Origin: Oligoflexia bacterium
Lineage (GTDB): Bacteria > Bdellovibrionota > UBA1018
NCBI GenBank assembly: GCA_903935335.1
Contig: CAIZRG010000059.1
Span: 17,358-81,357, forward strand
Length of the DNA: 64,000 nucleotides
Direction: 5' to 3'
The notes beneath the pieces are model-generated. The model was given only the letters and a program-made list of their open reading frames with translations, ran no database searches and was not told where the DNA came from. Of this stretch, positions 45,400-54,894 are shown piece by piece (position 1 is the first letter of the stretch; every line of letters starts with the position of its first letter). Position numbers and translations under genes: made by a program.

Positions 45400-47083
45400 A
45401 GGGGAAAAGACGAGACCACTGTCTACCTCGGTGATGAACCCAGGTAACTCCTAAAACATAGAGAACCTGTAGCAAAACAAAACCCAAAACCCAAGGGGTT
45501 CCTCCTGTAGCAAATCCATAGGAGTGAAGGCCAGCTCCTAAAATAAAGTTGACCCCATACCAAGCCATCACAACCGAGAGAAAGCTCATAGCTGACCAAG
45601 CTGCAAAGCCAAACGACCCAACCCAATTGGCATACCTCCCATGAAGAATCACGAGGTAGCAAAGTAAAGTCACCAATGCCCAAACCTCCTTAGGATCCCA
45701 CCCCCAGAATCTACCCCAAGAATAATCAGCCCAAATTCCTCCCAGAATTGTTCCAGCTGCAATGAGGATGACTCCAAACTGCATCGCCCGATAAGTCAGT
45801 TGATTGAGTCCTGCAATTTTCTCCTTTTTCTTGCCTTTCAAAAATTGGAAAAGAGTTATATTTGCCAGACCTAAAGTAAGAGCAAATGCAGCATAACCCA
45901 TTGTAATCGTTAAAACATGCACAGTCAGCCAATAGTTGCTCCGCAGAACAGGAACTAAAGGGTGCAAAGACGGATCTAAAATTGCAGGAGCTGCATCTCC
46001 TGCAATTAAGCCCAACATGGCCAAAATACTGGCCACTGTTAAAATTACAGTTTGCCGATGAAGCCAATATAAAATGGCTGCAAAAATCATAACACCCAAA
46101 CTCACCCACATCACTGACTCATACATATTTGTTACAGGTGGACGCCCAGCAATAAAACATCGTAAAGCGATACCTAAGATATGACTTCCTAGTGCTAACC
46201 CTGTCAGAAGAAATGCCAATTTCTTAACTTTTTGAATCGCTCTGGGTCGACTCAAGATTTGGCAAAGAATCCACATCAATCCAGCTCCGAGATAGAAAAC
46301 CCAAGCCCAAAAAAAAGGACGCGATTTATGGTAAATCAGCTCAGCCCAAATTTGATTCTTTAAAATTTCTCGATTATGAGGAAGTTCACCTAGGACTATG
46401 GACTTAAAAAGTAAAGACGCTCTCTCAAATCGACTTTCATCTTGCGCCTCATAAGATTTGAGCACTTGAAAAAATTGATTTCGAATCATCTCTCCTTCAC
46501 GATCCCCATCAGCTAAGCTTGCCCAAGCAGTTGGAGAAGGTTTTGGAATCAGAGGCCAACCATGGCCTGTCACTAGAGCATGGAATAAGTTGATTCGCTC
46601 AATGACTGCTTTCAGTTCTTGCTCTCGTGGGCTCACTTTAGAACCACCGGAAACCTCAGGCATAGCCCTCCCTTTTCCTGTGTGTTGTTCAGCATACTGC
46701 AGAAGAGCTGAATTTTTGAAAAGCTCCTGAGGAGAGTACCACCTTCGATGCTCATCCAGCCCGAGCTGACGACGAACATCTTCTCTAGCTACCTGAATAA
46801 GAGATTTTTTCCCCCAATCCTGAGGAAAGGAAATCCAAGAAAGAAGTAAATCGATAGAATCCCAGTTCTCAAAACTTCGAGAGCCTGTCTCAAACAAAAC
46901 CACTTCTCTTGCAAAAGAATCCAGAGGCTTAATTCGCCCCCCACTTTGCACGGGCGTGAGACCCAATGTAACAAATGACCAACGTTTAGGGGCAATCTGA
47001 GATCCTGAATCTGCCCAGGCTCCAAATAAACGAAGCATAAAACTGAGTGCAAAAACAAAAACTAAAATCCGATTTTTTGTCAT
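45389..47083 (-). CDS. ccsA: Cytochrome c biogenesis protein CcsA (ResC)
   Basis: CcsA/ResC is the haem-handling membrane subunit of system II cytochrome c maturation. The signature WGRFWGWDPKEVWALVT (WWD-type domain) lies in the C-terminal half among about eight membrane segments. The first 235 residues are an extra region with an export-like start and DSFAREVV, similar to the periplasmic N-terminal extension of fused Ccs proteins. It overlaps resB by four bases upstream and uvrD downstream. Confidence 0.88.
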   Translation of the reverse strand: MTKNRILVFVFALSFMLRLFGAWADSGSQIAPKRWSFVTLGLTPVQSGGRIKPLDSFAREVVLFETGSRSFENWDSIDLLLSWISFPQDWGKKSLIQVAREDVRRQLGLDEHRRWYSPQELFKNSALLQYAEQHTGKGRAMPEVSGGSKVSPREQELKAVIERINLFHALVTGHGWPLIPKPSPTAWASLADGDREGEMIRNQFFQVLKSYEAQDESRFERASLLFKSIVLGELPHNREILKNQIWAELIYHKSRPFFWAWVFYLGAGLMWILCQILSRPRAIQKVKKLAFLLTGLALGSHILGIALRCFIAGRPPVTNMYESVMWVSLGVMIFAAILYWLHRQTVILTVASILAMLGLIAGDAAPAILDPSLHPLVPVLRSNYWLTVHVLTITMGYAAFALTLGLANITLFQFLKGKKKEKIAGLNQLTYRAMQFGVILIAAGTILGGIWADYSWGRFWGWDPKEVWALVTLLCYLVILHGRYANWVGSFGFAAWSAMSFLSVVMAWYGVNFILGAGLHSYGFATGGTPWVLGFVLLQVLYVLGVTWVHHRGRQWSRLFPYGS

Positions 47084-48510
47084 ACATCCTCCCTGATCAA
47101 ACGTGAAGACCTAGAAAACTTACGATACTTGGCCGCAAATAAGAAGAGAGAACCTAAGACAATCCAAGCAGAGCCTGTATATTTACAGATTCTTCCGGGA
47201 TCTTGATTGACTGACAAAATAGAGGTCATCGGACGCGAATTTTCAAGTTCATCGCTCGCTTCATAACTAGCCTGATAAAAAGTAAAGCCTTGAACTTGTA
47301 AAGGCTCATTCATTCTGATTAAAATATTTTTTTTCTCTCCTGATTCACTGTTAATAGACACCTGAGAAGAATAAGCAGCGGGAGTTTGGGTTCCGGGATC
47401 ATAATCAATTTGAAAGCGCTCTAAACGAATTGAAAAAGGCAAAATAATTCTTTTTGGAAAGTATCCCAGCTCCACATCTCGGTTCTCAAGACGGAGGACA
47501 GCTCGATCCCCAAGTCCAATCCAAACTCCCTCTTCTGAACTGACTCTTATATGAATGGCCGAACCCGGTGCTTGATTGCCATACTGTACTCGAGCTTCAT
47601 GATAAACTGTTAAAGGAGTTGCATCTGCAATCCACTCTTCCAAAACAATTTGAGGGTTCCCTTTCCAACCTGTCTGAATGGTTTGACCTTGAATGCTTTT
47701 CTCCCGAATTTTTCCGTACTGAATACTTCCATTTGAAGCTTTTGCTGAATATGACAAACCCCCGTCCTGCTCTGAACCTATTCTAAATTGAGGGATTCCT
47801 TCAGACACAGTTGAATCAAAGTTTTTCCCTATTACAAATCGAGCAGGCCCCAACTGAATACTCTTCCAACTGGGTGAGCCTTCCCAAAGCCAAATATCTT
47901 GAGAAATTCCCATGACCCCTCCAACCAGCTTGAAATGAACCGCAGCTTGTTTTTGAGTCTGTTTCTTTTTAGATTCATGGGATCGAGGAACAAAGCTTGT
48001 GATTCCATCGGCATGAGTGAGGTATTGATCGATCATGAGTGCATGAGAAATCCCCTGAAGTTGAACCGAAACTGGCTTAAACCGAAAATAAGGAGGAATC
48101 CAGGGCACAGAGAATGCTTGAACTCGATCTTCATCACTGGTGATCAAAACAGCACTGCCCAGCTCAACCACACTCGTACTCTCCCCTTCACTCAACCGCA
48201 TAATGCCATCCACTCCTGCTCGATCTGTAATCCAGGAACCGAGCAAAAGAGTCAAAATTCCAAAATGCGCCATTAAGAAAGGAAAATGCTGCTTTTTCCA
48301 GGGGAAGCGGCTCAGCGCCACACAAAAAATATTTAATCCAAGGATAACTAAAAGAAAATAAAAAACTTTGGACTGATAAACCCAGTACTGAGCTGTAGGA
48401 GTATCATACTGAGACTCAATCAGAGTTCCTAGAACTAAAGCCAATGCCAAAGACAAAATGATTAAAACGGCAAGCTTCAAAGAACAAAGGGTATAGAAAA
48501 TTTTTTTCAT
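47080..48510 (-). CDS. resB: ResB-family cytochrome c biogenesis protein
   Basis: ResB/Ccs1 partners CcsA in haem delivery to apocytochromes. The protein has 476 residues. Three membrane segments lie near the N-terminus (LKLAVLIILSLALALVLG and following, then FPFLMAHFGILTLLLGS), a large periplasmic domain fills about 110-430, and a last membrane segment is WIVLGSLFLFAA. RFQIDYDP and PLQVQGFTFYQASYE match the family. ATGA overlap with ccsA indicates coupling. Confidence 0.87.
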   Translation of the reverse strand: MKKIFYTLCSLKLAVLIILSLALALVLGTLIESQYDTPTAQYWVYQSKVFYFLLVILGLNIFCVALSRFPWKKQHFPFLMAHFGILTLLLGSWITDRAGVDGIMRLSEGESTSVVELGSAVLITSDEDRVQAFSVPWIPPYFRFKPVSVQLQGISHALMIDQYLTHADGITSFVPRSHESKKKQTQKQAAVHFKLVGGVMGISQDIWLWEGSPSWKSIQLGPARFVIGKNFDSTVSEGIPQFRIGSEQDGGLSYSAKASNGSIQYGKIREKSIQGQTIQTGWKGNPQIVLEEWIADATPLTVYHEARVQYGNQAPGSAIHIRVSSEEGVWIGLGDRAVLRLENRDVELGYFPKRIILPFSIRLERFQIDYDPGTQTPAAYSSQVSINSESGEKKNILIRMNEPLQVQGFTFYQASYEASDELENSRPMTSILSVNQDPGRICKYTGSAWIVLGSLFLFAAKYRKFSRSSRLIREDV

Positions 48511-49098
48511 TTAGAATCGTTGCACACCTGAAAGACGCTGGAGATTGGGTAACTCCAAAGCAATGGTCTTACTTCGATCAGAAGTGGGTTCTGCGTTAGG
48601 AATAAATAAAACCCCAGCCAAAGCTAACACTTGCTTCTGAACATACCGCTCACGCTGGAGAAGCTCAGAAGGACAGGTGGAATCATTTCCAAACTCGTCA
48701 TAGATGCGATCATAGATACGCTTCCGAAAACATCCTGCGTGACGACCCACTGCAAAACGGGCTCTACGCCTCAGACAGTTTGCATGAAAAAACCCTTGCC
48801 TTTGACCAGGCCCTACAAAATCAATGAGTAGGTCGACTTTATGCGGAGCAACAGGCCCCAGAGCTTTACCTGAAGAAGTCTGAAAAAAAATCATGGAATC
48901 CGAATAGGCCTGTACGATTCTTTGTCTCAAAGCCCCCAAATCAAACACCATACCCTTTGAGGAAAGCACAACCAAAACAAATTTTACCCCTTCCAATCGG
49001 TTAGAAAGAATGGGAGCTGGCTGAATCATTTGCTTTAAGCAAATATCAGACTCATCGTCTAATTTCAGATCACATTTCGTTTCTGTAGGATAGTTCAT
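48511..49098 (-). CDS. Conserved protein of unknown function upstream of resB
   Basis: The ATG at 49098 is chosen over a TTG at 49116, giving 195 residues. Notable is a basic central segment, ANCLRRRARFAVGRHAGC followed by FRKRIYDRIYDE, after VDLLIDFVGPGQRQGF. The end, SDRSKTIALELPNLQRL, is polar. There is no signal peptide. The stop directly abuts resB. I do not recognise the family; the neighbours suggest cytochrome c maturation, but the basic centre could bind phosphate or nucleic acid. Confidence 0.6.
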   Translation of the reverse strand: MNYPTETKCDLKLDDESDICLKQMIQPAPILSNRLEGVKFVLVVLSSKGMVFDLGALRQRIVQAYSDSMIFFQTSSGKALGPVAPHKVDLLIDFVGPGQRQGFFHANCLRRRARFAVGRHAGCFRKRIYDRIYDEFGNDSTCPSELLQRERYVQKQVLALAGVLFIPNAEPTSDRSKTIALELPNLQRLSGVQRF

Positions 49099-49131
49099 GT
49101 TGACTAGACTTATCAAAGTTCTGGTTATGTT

Positions 49132-49151
49132 AAAAGCTGTTAACAGCTTTT
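49132..49151 (-). terminator. Perfect 20-bp palindrome after rlmL, possible terminator
   Basis: AAAAGCTGTTAACAGCTTTT is fully self-complementary and lies nine bases beyond the rlmL stop (minus strand). The T run is inside the palindrome, so either strand could use it. It might also be an operator for the resB unit, whose first gene starts at 49098. Confidence 0.4.
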
Positions 49152-49159
49152 AAAAATAT

Positions 49160-50302
49160 TTAGTACAAATCAAACTTGAGCAGCCTGCATTCGATCGCTC
49201 CATTGAACAAGACAAACCGCTGAGCTGGTTTAAGACCAATGGATTTAGCCAAATCAGAGCTCCCCGTAAAAATATACCCTTCCCAATTCGTAAACTTCTT
49301 TTTAAGAAGATCCCCCATCTGGCGATACATTCCTTTGAGTTGCTGTATATCCCCAAGCCTCTCCCCATAAGGAGGATTCGTGAGGAAAACTCCATGAGAT
49401 GCAATGGGCTCACAATGACTGAAGTCTCTCTTCTCAATATGAACTCGACCCCTCAACTGGGCCCTTTCCAAATTTTGCAAAGCAGCTCGGACAGCTCTAA
49501 AATCACCCTCATACCCCACAATTTTAGGTATTTTAGAACCTGAAACTTGGCAATCTAAAGCCTCTTGCCTCAGCCTTTTCCAAAGAACAGGAACATGCCC
49601 CAACCACCCTAAAAAACCAAAATAAGATCGGTGCAGACCTGGAGCCATTCGCAAAGACATCATCGCAGCTTCAATGGGAAGAGTCCCTGAACCACACAAA
49701 GGATCTAAAAATGCGCCTTGATCCTGCCTGGGCCATCCTGCAAGCTTCAAAATGGCTGCAGCCAAATTTTCTTTGAGTGGAGCCTTAGAACCTTCTTTGC
49801 GATACCCTCTTTGATGAAGACTCTCCCCGGATAGATCCAAACTCACGGTTGCCTGATTTTCATGGACATAGACGTTTATCCTTAAATCCGGACAAACAAC
49901 ACTCACAGAAGGTCTCAAGCCTTGAAGGGTCCGAAATTGATCGACGATCGCATCCTTCACTTTGAGAGCACCAAAGTAGGTGTGGGTGAGTGCAGAATGT
50001 GAAGATGAAAAATCAACGGCTAATGTATTTTGAGAGGTCAAATGATCTGTCCAATGAATTGAACGAACTCCCTGATAAAGAGCATCTGCATCAGGAGCCG
50101 AAAAAGTCCTAAGCGGAAGCAAGATCCGATTAGCAATTCGAGACCAAAGGCACGCTCGATATCCAGCTTCCAAGGTCCCCCGAAAGGCCACTCCAGCTCT
50201 CTTCTCTTGAATCTCTGTGATGCCCATCTCACGCAGCTCTTGTGCAAGAAGAGATTCCATTCCCTTCGCAGTTGTTGCAAAAAAATCATTCTCATTTCGC
50301 AT
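49160..50302 (-). CDS. rlmL: 23S rRNA guanine-N2-methyltransferase, RlmL N-half type
   Basis: This THUMP-plus-methyltransferase enzyme corresponds to the N-terminal half of E. coli RlmL (m2G2445). The 380 residues show a THUMP domain (about 1-160; FFATTAKGMESLLAQEL), then SAM motif FLDPLCGSGTLPIEAAM and the catalytic TNPPYGERLG. SLHQRGYRKEG is also typical. The RlmK half is absent, as in many bacteria. It lies 27 bases after rlmI. Confidence 0.9.
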   Translation of the reverse strand: MRNENDFFATTAKGMESLLAQELREMGITEIQEKRAGVAFRGTLEAGYRACLWSRIANRILLPLRTFSAPDADALYQGVRSIHWTDHLTSQNTLAVDFSSSHSALTHTYFGALKVKDAIVDQFRTLQGLRPSVSVVCPDLRINVYVHENQATVSLDLSGESLHQRGYRKEGSKAPLKENLAAAILKLAGWPRQDQGAFLDPLCGSGTLPIEAAMMSLRMAPGLHRSYFGFLGWLGHVPVLWKRLRQEALDCQVSGSKIPKIVGYEGDFRAVRAALQNLERAQLRGRVHIEKRDFSHCEPIASHGVFLTNPPYGERLGDIQQLKGMYRQMGDLLKKKFTNWEGYIFTGSSDLAKSIGLKPAQRFVLFNGAIECRLLKFDLY

Positions 50303-50329
50303 CGAAGAAATTTAACAGAGAACCCAAGA

Positions 50330-51622
50330 TCAAGCGATCCCTATCCAAGCTTTTAAATATCGACCCTCGGGAAATTCAGTGAGCAAAGGATGATCCGGTG
50401 ATTGAGACCCCCTGCCCACCCACCGGATTGGTTTTACATTTCTCTGAGAAGCCTTTGATAAAACTTGAAGCAAGGCCTCTTCTGTCAGCAAAGCAGAGCA
50501 AGAGCAAAACACAAGACCTCCCTGAGGACGAACCCATCTCATCGCTTTTGTGGCAAGCTGAAGATAAGCATGAGTTCCAGTTGGGATATCTTTTCTATTT
50601 TTAATGAAGGCAGGAGGATCACAGATCACAAGATCAAAACTCCCTGTCTCTAAAGCTCCAAGATCTTTGAGCACATTGGCTTTCAAAGTATGGCAATGCG
50701 CTCCTTGAGCTTCTACATTTTGCTTAGCAAACTCTAAAGCCTGCGGTGAACTATCCACAGCCAAGACTTCAACCCTTCGTCCCTGTGCCTGAAAGACTGA
50801 ACTGAGCTGAGCTCCCCATTGCCCAACATAACTACAAAGGTCCAAAATCCGAATCGAATTCCCTACTAAACCTTCAAAACGGAGAGAAGCTAGCTGAATA
50901 TTTGAATATTGATCTAGAAAAAATCCTGTTTTTTGTCCTTCCCATAAATTGACCCGAAAGACTAAAGGTTTCTGACCTGATACAGGTCGAATCAAAATTT
51001 TGGTGGACTTAAGATCTTCATGTAAAGCAGACTGAATGACTTCAGGCGTCTCTTCAGCAAGCCCTTCTAGTTTCCTAATGGATAAATCATTGCGAAATAA
51101 AATCGAGGTTTGATCCCAAATCGGATTTCCATAGGTTTCTTTCGTCCATGCCTCTAAAATTCCAGGCAAGGACTCCAATATCCCATCAGCTCCTGCCGAA
51201 TGAGCCTGAATCACAAGCACCTGCCCCCCTGCAAGAGTAGCAAACCGATCAATCACAAGACCAGCCAGACCGTCTGCTTCACCGTAAAACAAGCGATAGC
51301 TGAATCCCTCAAAGCCTAATTGAAACCTAAGGACCTTGGCCCGCCTTAAGGCCTCCAAAATACTTTTTTTGGAAGTAGGTTCTAAATGATCAGGATTTCG
51401 GGTTAAGGATCGAAAAGCAATCAAGGAGCTTGGATTCCCAAATCCTCGAGCCAAGAACCGACCTGAAGCATCCTGAAGCTCGACGCATTCTCCAGGCTCA
51501 ATCCCTTTTGGAGAATCAAGCAGTTCATTTGAATAAACCCAAGGATGCCCAAGGCGAAACCTACGATCCATCCCACGGCGCAAACGCCAAACAGTTTGAG
51601 AAACTGAAGTTTTTTTCTGCAT
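50330..51622 (-). CDS. rlmI: PUA-domain rRNA (cytosine-C5) methyltransferase, RlmI-like
   Basis: RlmI methylates C1962 of 23S rRNA in E. coli. The 430 residues begin with a PUA domain (RLGHPWVYSNELLDSP). They continue with the central EEHE-like domain and a Rossmann methyltransferase: ILDLCSYVGQWGAQLS (motif I), VDSSPQALEFAKQN, ICDPPAFIK (motif IV) and GLVFCSCSALL with the catalytic Cys. Its operon partner is rlmL downstream. Confidence 0.9.
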   Translation of the reverse strand: MQKKTSVSQTVWRLRRGMDRRFRLGHPWVYSNELLDSPKGIEPGECVELQDASGRFLARGFGNPSSLIAFRSLTRNPDHLEPTSKKSILEALRRAKVLRFQLGFEGFSYRLFYGEADGLAGLVIDRFATLAGGQVLVIQAHSAGADGILESLPGILEAWTKETYGNPIWDQTSILFRNDLSIRKLEGLAEETPEVIQSALHEDLKSTKILIRPVSGQKPLVFRVNLWEGQKTGFFLDQYSNIQLASLRFEGLVGNSIRILDLCSYVGQWGAQLSSVFQAQGRRVEVLAVDSSPQALEFAKQNVEAQGAHCHTLKANVLKDLGALETGSFDLVICDPPAFIKNRKDIPTGTHAYLQLATKAMRWVRPQGGLVFCSCSALLTEEALLQVLSKASQRNVKPIRWVGRGSQSPDHPLLTEFPEGRYLKAWIGIA

Positions 51623-51665
51623 TCATTCATCTTTACACGAAGAAAAACACGAAGAAAAAGAATGA

Positions 51666-53234
51666 GTGAAAAGAAAGAACCTTTTATCTATAATCCTCAA
51701 AGAAATGTCTTTGGTTCAAAATCCAATCAACTGGAAAGAATTAGAACTGCTGATCCAACAAATCTCTCCCTTGTGTGAGAGCCTATTTGTTGAACGAGTG
51801 ATTGTTCCTCTCCGAAAAAACTTCCCTACCCCTTACTTCAAGGGAGAGTGGTTCATACGTCTCACCAGTAAAAAACAAGAATTTGGCCTCCTCATGAGCA
51901 TTCGCCCTAGACACCCCTACATCGCCTGGGTCGACAATAAAGGCCCTCAGGCGTCTTTAGAGGCCACCCGCTCCCCGTTTGATCTCACTCTAGCCAAACA
52001 ACTCAAAGGCGCTAAGCTGCTCAAATGCCAAACTCTTGAGCGAGAAAGAGTGGCCATCTTCTGGTTTACAGACGAAGCCCATTCTGAAAACCGGACTGGA
52101 CTGGTCTTAGTACTCATCCCAGCTGCCCCAGAGGCATTCCTGATTGCAGCTTCTTCACTCTCACTCCAGGGCCCTCCCCCTCCCACAGGTTGGCCTATCC
52201 TGAGCCGAAGTCGAACTGTGCGTGACCCTAAGAAAATCCAGACTCACTATATTCCACCTCAAGGACACCAAGCACCTTTGAATCCTCAGGTCCGACTCGA
52301 GCTTTTGAGTTCTCCTTCTGCTCTGAGTGAGCTCATTCAAAAAGAGCTTGAAACTGAAGCTTTTAATCTTCGTCTTCAAAATGTAAAAAAATTACTCCAT
52401 CACGCGACTCATCAGCTCAAGGCACGTTTAAGGCAAAGCCAGACAGCACGAATAGAAGCCGAGAAAGAAGACGATTGGCAGCGCATGGGTGATCTTTTGA
52501 AAGGATCTTTAGGATTTCCAGAAGTTCAGATGACCCATCTGAAGTGCGATCCCCAACTCAGCCTCAAAGAGCAAATGGAAAAATTCTATCGAAATGCTAA
52601 AAGAAAGCAGCGCAGAATCCTAGAAGCGCAATCTAGAATTTCACGTTTCCAAGAAAAATTAGCCTACCTAGAATCTCATACCGAAAAGCTCGATCGCAAC
52701 GAGATCCTCCCAGGAGAATTTAAGATACTTGTGTCTCTCGAGCAAATCTTACTCCCCACCCACTCGGGTTCTCACAGCTCGGCAAGCCCAAAATCCAAAG
52801 GAAAATCAGCATGGCTTGGAAAATCCTTTCTCTCCCAAGGAGGACAGACCATCCTTGTGGGCCGAAACAAAGATGAAAACCTAGAACTCACCTTCAAACA
52901 TGCCCGTGGAAACGATCTTTGGATGCATGTACGTGCCAAACCGGGTGCTCATGCCCTCATCCCCCTTCAACCTGGAAAATCAGCTGCCTTAGAAACTCTT
53001 TTAGACGCTGCCACTTTAGTCATTCATTACAGTGGTGGACAAAACTGGGGAAAAACCGAAATTGATTATACTTTTAAAAAATTTGTGAAAAGAATGAAGG
53101 CACCTTCTAGAAGGAATGGCAAAACCACCGATGAAGTCATCTATACCCACAATAAAACCCTGATGGTCCAGCCTGACCCAGAACGAATCAAAAGGCTTTT
53201 AAGCCAAGATCATTCACTCAACGAAGTAAGTTGA
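51666..53234 (+). CDS. rqcH: NFACT-family ribosome quality-control protein (RqcH-like)
   Basis: RqcH/Tae2/FbpA proteins bind split 50S subunits with stalled chains. The NFACT-N domain fills about 1-220, a coiled coil follows (about 225-360, rich in Lys, Arg, Glu and Gln), and the C-terminal NFACT-R domain is clear: VGRNKDENLELTFKHA, NDLWMHVRAKPGAHALI and EIDYTFKKFVKRM. The start is a GTG at 51666; an ATG at 51705 is possible. It is divergent from rlmI and convergent with pcnB. The helix-hairpin-helix part looks short. Confidence 0.85.
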   Translation: MKRKNLLSIILKEMSLVQNPINWKELELLIQQISPLCESLFVERVIVPLRKNFPTPYFKGEWFIRLTSKKQEFGLLMSIRPRHPYIAWVDNKGPQASLEATRSPFDLTLAKQLKGAKLLKCQTLERERVAIFWFTDEAHSENRTGLVLVLIPAAPEAFLIAASSLSLQGPPPPTGWPILSRSRTVRDPKKIQTHYIPPQGHQAPLNPQVRLELLSSPSALSELIQKELETEAFNLRLQNVKKLLHHATHQLKARLRQSQTARIEAEKEDDWQRMGDLLKGSLGFPEVQMTHLKCDPQLSLKEQMEKFYRNAKRKQRRILEAQSRISRFQEKLAYLESHTEKLDRNEILPGEFKILVSLEQILLPTHSGSHSSASPKSKGKSAWLGKSFLSQGGQTILVGRNKDENLELTFKHARGNDLWMHVRAKPGAHALIPLQPGKSAALETLLDAATLVIHYSGGQNWGKTEIDYTFKKFVKRMKAPSRRNGKTTDEVIYTHNKTLMVQPDPERIKRLLSQDHSLNEVS

Positions 53235-53257
53235 AAAAAAAGAGCTGTTCCATCTCC

Positions 53258-54697
53258 TCATTTCAAAAAATTTTTTACGACGTAGCTTAAAGCTTCTTCC
53301 TGAGTCAGCAGCTTTTTCTCAAGAGCAAGATCTTCAATCGTCCTTAAAATCTCAGAAAACTGAGGACCTGGACGAAAACCTAAAGCAATCAGATCCTTCC
53401 CATCAATGAGCCTAACCCAATAGCTTTCAGGATTTTTAGCTAATTCTTGATACTTAGAATAACAAAATTCATAAAATGCCAAATTCCCATCTAAAGTAAT
53501 AGCATCTGCTTCATAAAACTTTAAAAGCTCCTCAAAATGAGGTTCTCGAATCAACCGCTGAAGTGTCGACTCCCTCATTTGAAAAACATCTCTAAATTTC
53601 AAATGATCCATGACAATCTTATAAATCCGATCCGAAACATCCCGAGATATTTTAAATCTCTGGGCAATAGATAAAGCAAGACTGGCACCCTCAATTTCAT
53701 GACCATTAAAATTTTCCCCTTCATTTTTTGATGAAACTAAAGGTTTTCCAGATTCATGAAGAACCGCTGCCCAAGCCAGTGCTTCCGATCGAACTGGATT
53801 TTTTTCAGCTAAATGTTGTACCATTTTGAGCAAATGAGACCAAAGATCCTCCTTGCGATATGAAGATGGAATCTGAGCCATTCCCTTGAGAGCTTCTAAC
53901 TCTGGGATGAGTAAGGGTAAAAGCCCTAAATCTGAAAGAGCTTGCAACGCCTGTGCAGGATTGGGACCCATCCAAAGTTGAGTTAGTTCATCTCGGATTC
54001 TTTCATGACTCACTTTGTTGATGAGCTTCACCGTCCCCTGAATTGCCCGAGCCGTTTGAGGATCTAGTTTAAAATTTAACCTGGTTTGGAATCTGACTGC
54101 CCTCAACAGCCGAAGTGCATCTTCTTTAAACCTCTGATAAGGATCTCCAATAGCTCGAATCACCTTCTGCTTGAGATCTTCTAATCCTCCAGTCGCATCC
54201 AAGATTCTTTGAGTTTTTGCATCATAAAAAAGAGCATTCACTGTAAAATCTCGCCTCCAAGCATCTTTAAGAGCGTCTGAAAAAACAACTTTCTTGGGAT
54301 GCCTGAAATCTTGGTACTCTAAATCCTGTCTAAAAGATGCAATCTCAAGCAGAGGAAGATGGCTATCCACAGGAACTTGAATCACCCCAAAGGCTTTGCC
54401 TACAGTCACTGATTGAGGAAAAATTCGACAAATCTCATCAGGATGAGCACTCGTTGCAATATCATGATCCTTTGAATCCTGACTGAGTAAAAAGTCTCGA
54501 ACACTTCCTCCAACGATATAGGCTAAATGACCCGCTCCATTCAGTTTTTGAAGAGCTTCTTTGACATAAGAAGGAAGAGGAAACGGTCGATCAATCTGGA
54601 TCGACTTCCAAGGATTGTCCGTTAACTTCGTATTTACTTTTTGGGATAACCGTGTCGAAGCGATGTGGAGCTTGGGTCCCTTCAGCCTCTTTTTCAC
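53258..54697 (-). CDS. pcnB: Poly(A) polymerase / CCA tRNA nucleotidyltransferase family
   Basis: Class II nucleotidyltransferase adding A (or CCA) to RNA 3' ends. YIVGGSVRD (60-68) and the metal pair D77, D79 in KDHDIAT form the active site. RRDFTVNALFYD and RLLRAVRF follow in order. An HD-like region is present, but the HD pair reads HE in VLHESGKP, so phosphohydrolase activity is doubtful. The GTG at 54697 overlaps the preceding small gene by 107 bases. Whether it adds CCA or poly(A) cannot be told from sequence alone. Confidence 0.85.
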   Translation of the reverse strand: MKKRLKGPKLHIASTRLSQKVNTKLTDNPWKSIQIDRPFPLPSYVKEALQKLNGAGHLAYIVGGSVRDFLLSQDSKDHDIATSAHPDEICRIFPQSVTVGKAFGVIQVPVDSHLPLLEIASFRQDLEYQDFRHPKKVVFSDALKDAWRRDFTVNALFYDAKTQRILDATGGLEDLKQKVIRAIGDPYQRFKEDALRLLRAVRFQTRLNFKLDPQTARAIQGTVKLINKVSHERIRDELTQLWMGPNPAQALQALSDLGLLPLLIPELEALKGMAQIPSSYRKEDLWSHLLKMVQHLAEKNPVRSEALAWAAVLHESGKPLVSSKNEGENFNGHEIEGASLALSIAQRFKISRDVSDRIYKIVMDHLKFRDVFQMRESTLQRLIREPHFEELLKFYEADAITLDGNLAFYEFCYSKYQELAKNPESYWVRLIDGKDLIALGFRPGPQFSEILRTIEDLALEKKLLTQEEALSYVVKNFLK

Positions 54698-54887
54698 CTA
54701 AATTCGCCCCTTTCCGAATCCTTGGGTTTTCTTTTGAGTTGCCCTCAGAAGGGGGCGTAGTAGATGAAGCATCTGACTCAGAATGACCTGGGTCTGTAGC
54801 TTGAGCCCAAGGCTCTAAAATGATTGCAGATCCGATAATCCACACTAAAATCAAAAAAACTTTATACTTATTTAATTTTTTTTTCAT
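54591..54887 (-). CDS. Small exported, disordered protein between ftsK and pcnB
   Basis: There are 98 residues: a signal peptide or anchor (VFLILVWIIGSAIILEP, cut near AQA/TDP), then a Ser/Pro/Glu-rich disordered tail. It starts seven bases after the ftsK stop and its end overlaps pcnB by 107 bases. In many relatives an exported lipoprotein carrier (LolA) follows ftsK; this protein is far too short for that. Function is unknown. Confidence 0.5.
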   Translation of the reverse strand: MKKKLNKYKVFLILVWIIGSAIILEPWAQATDPGHSESDASSTTPPSEGNSKENPRIRKGANLGEKEAEGTQAPHRFDTVIPKSKYEVNGQSLEVDPD

Positions 54888-54894
54888 AGTTTTT

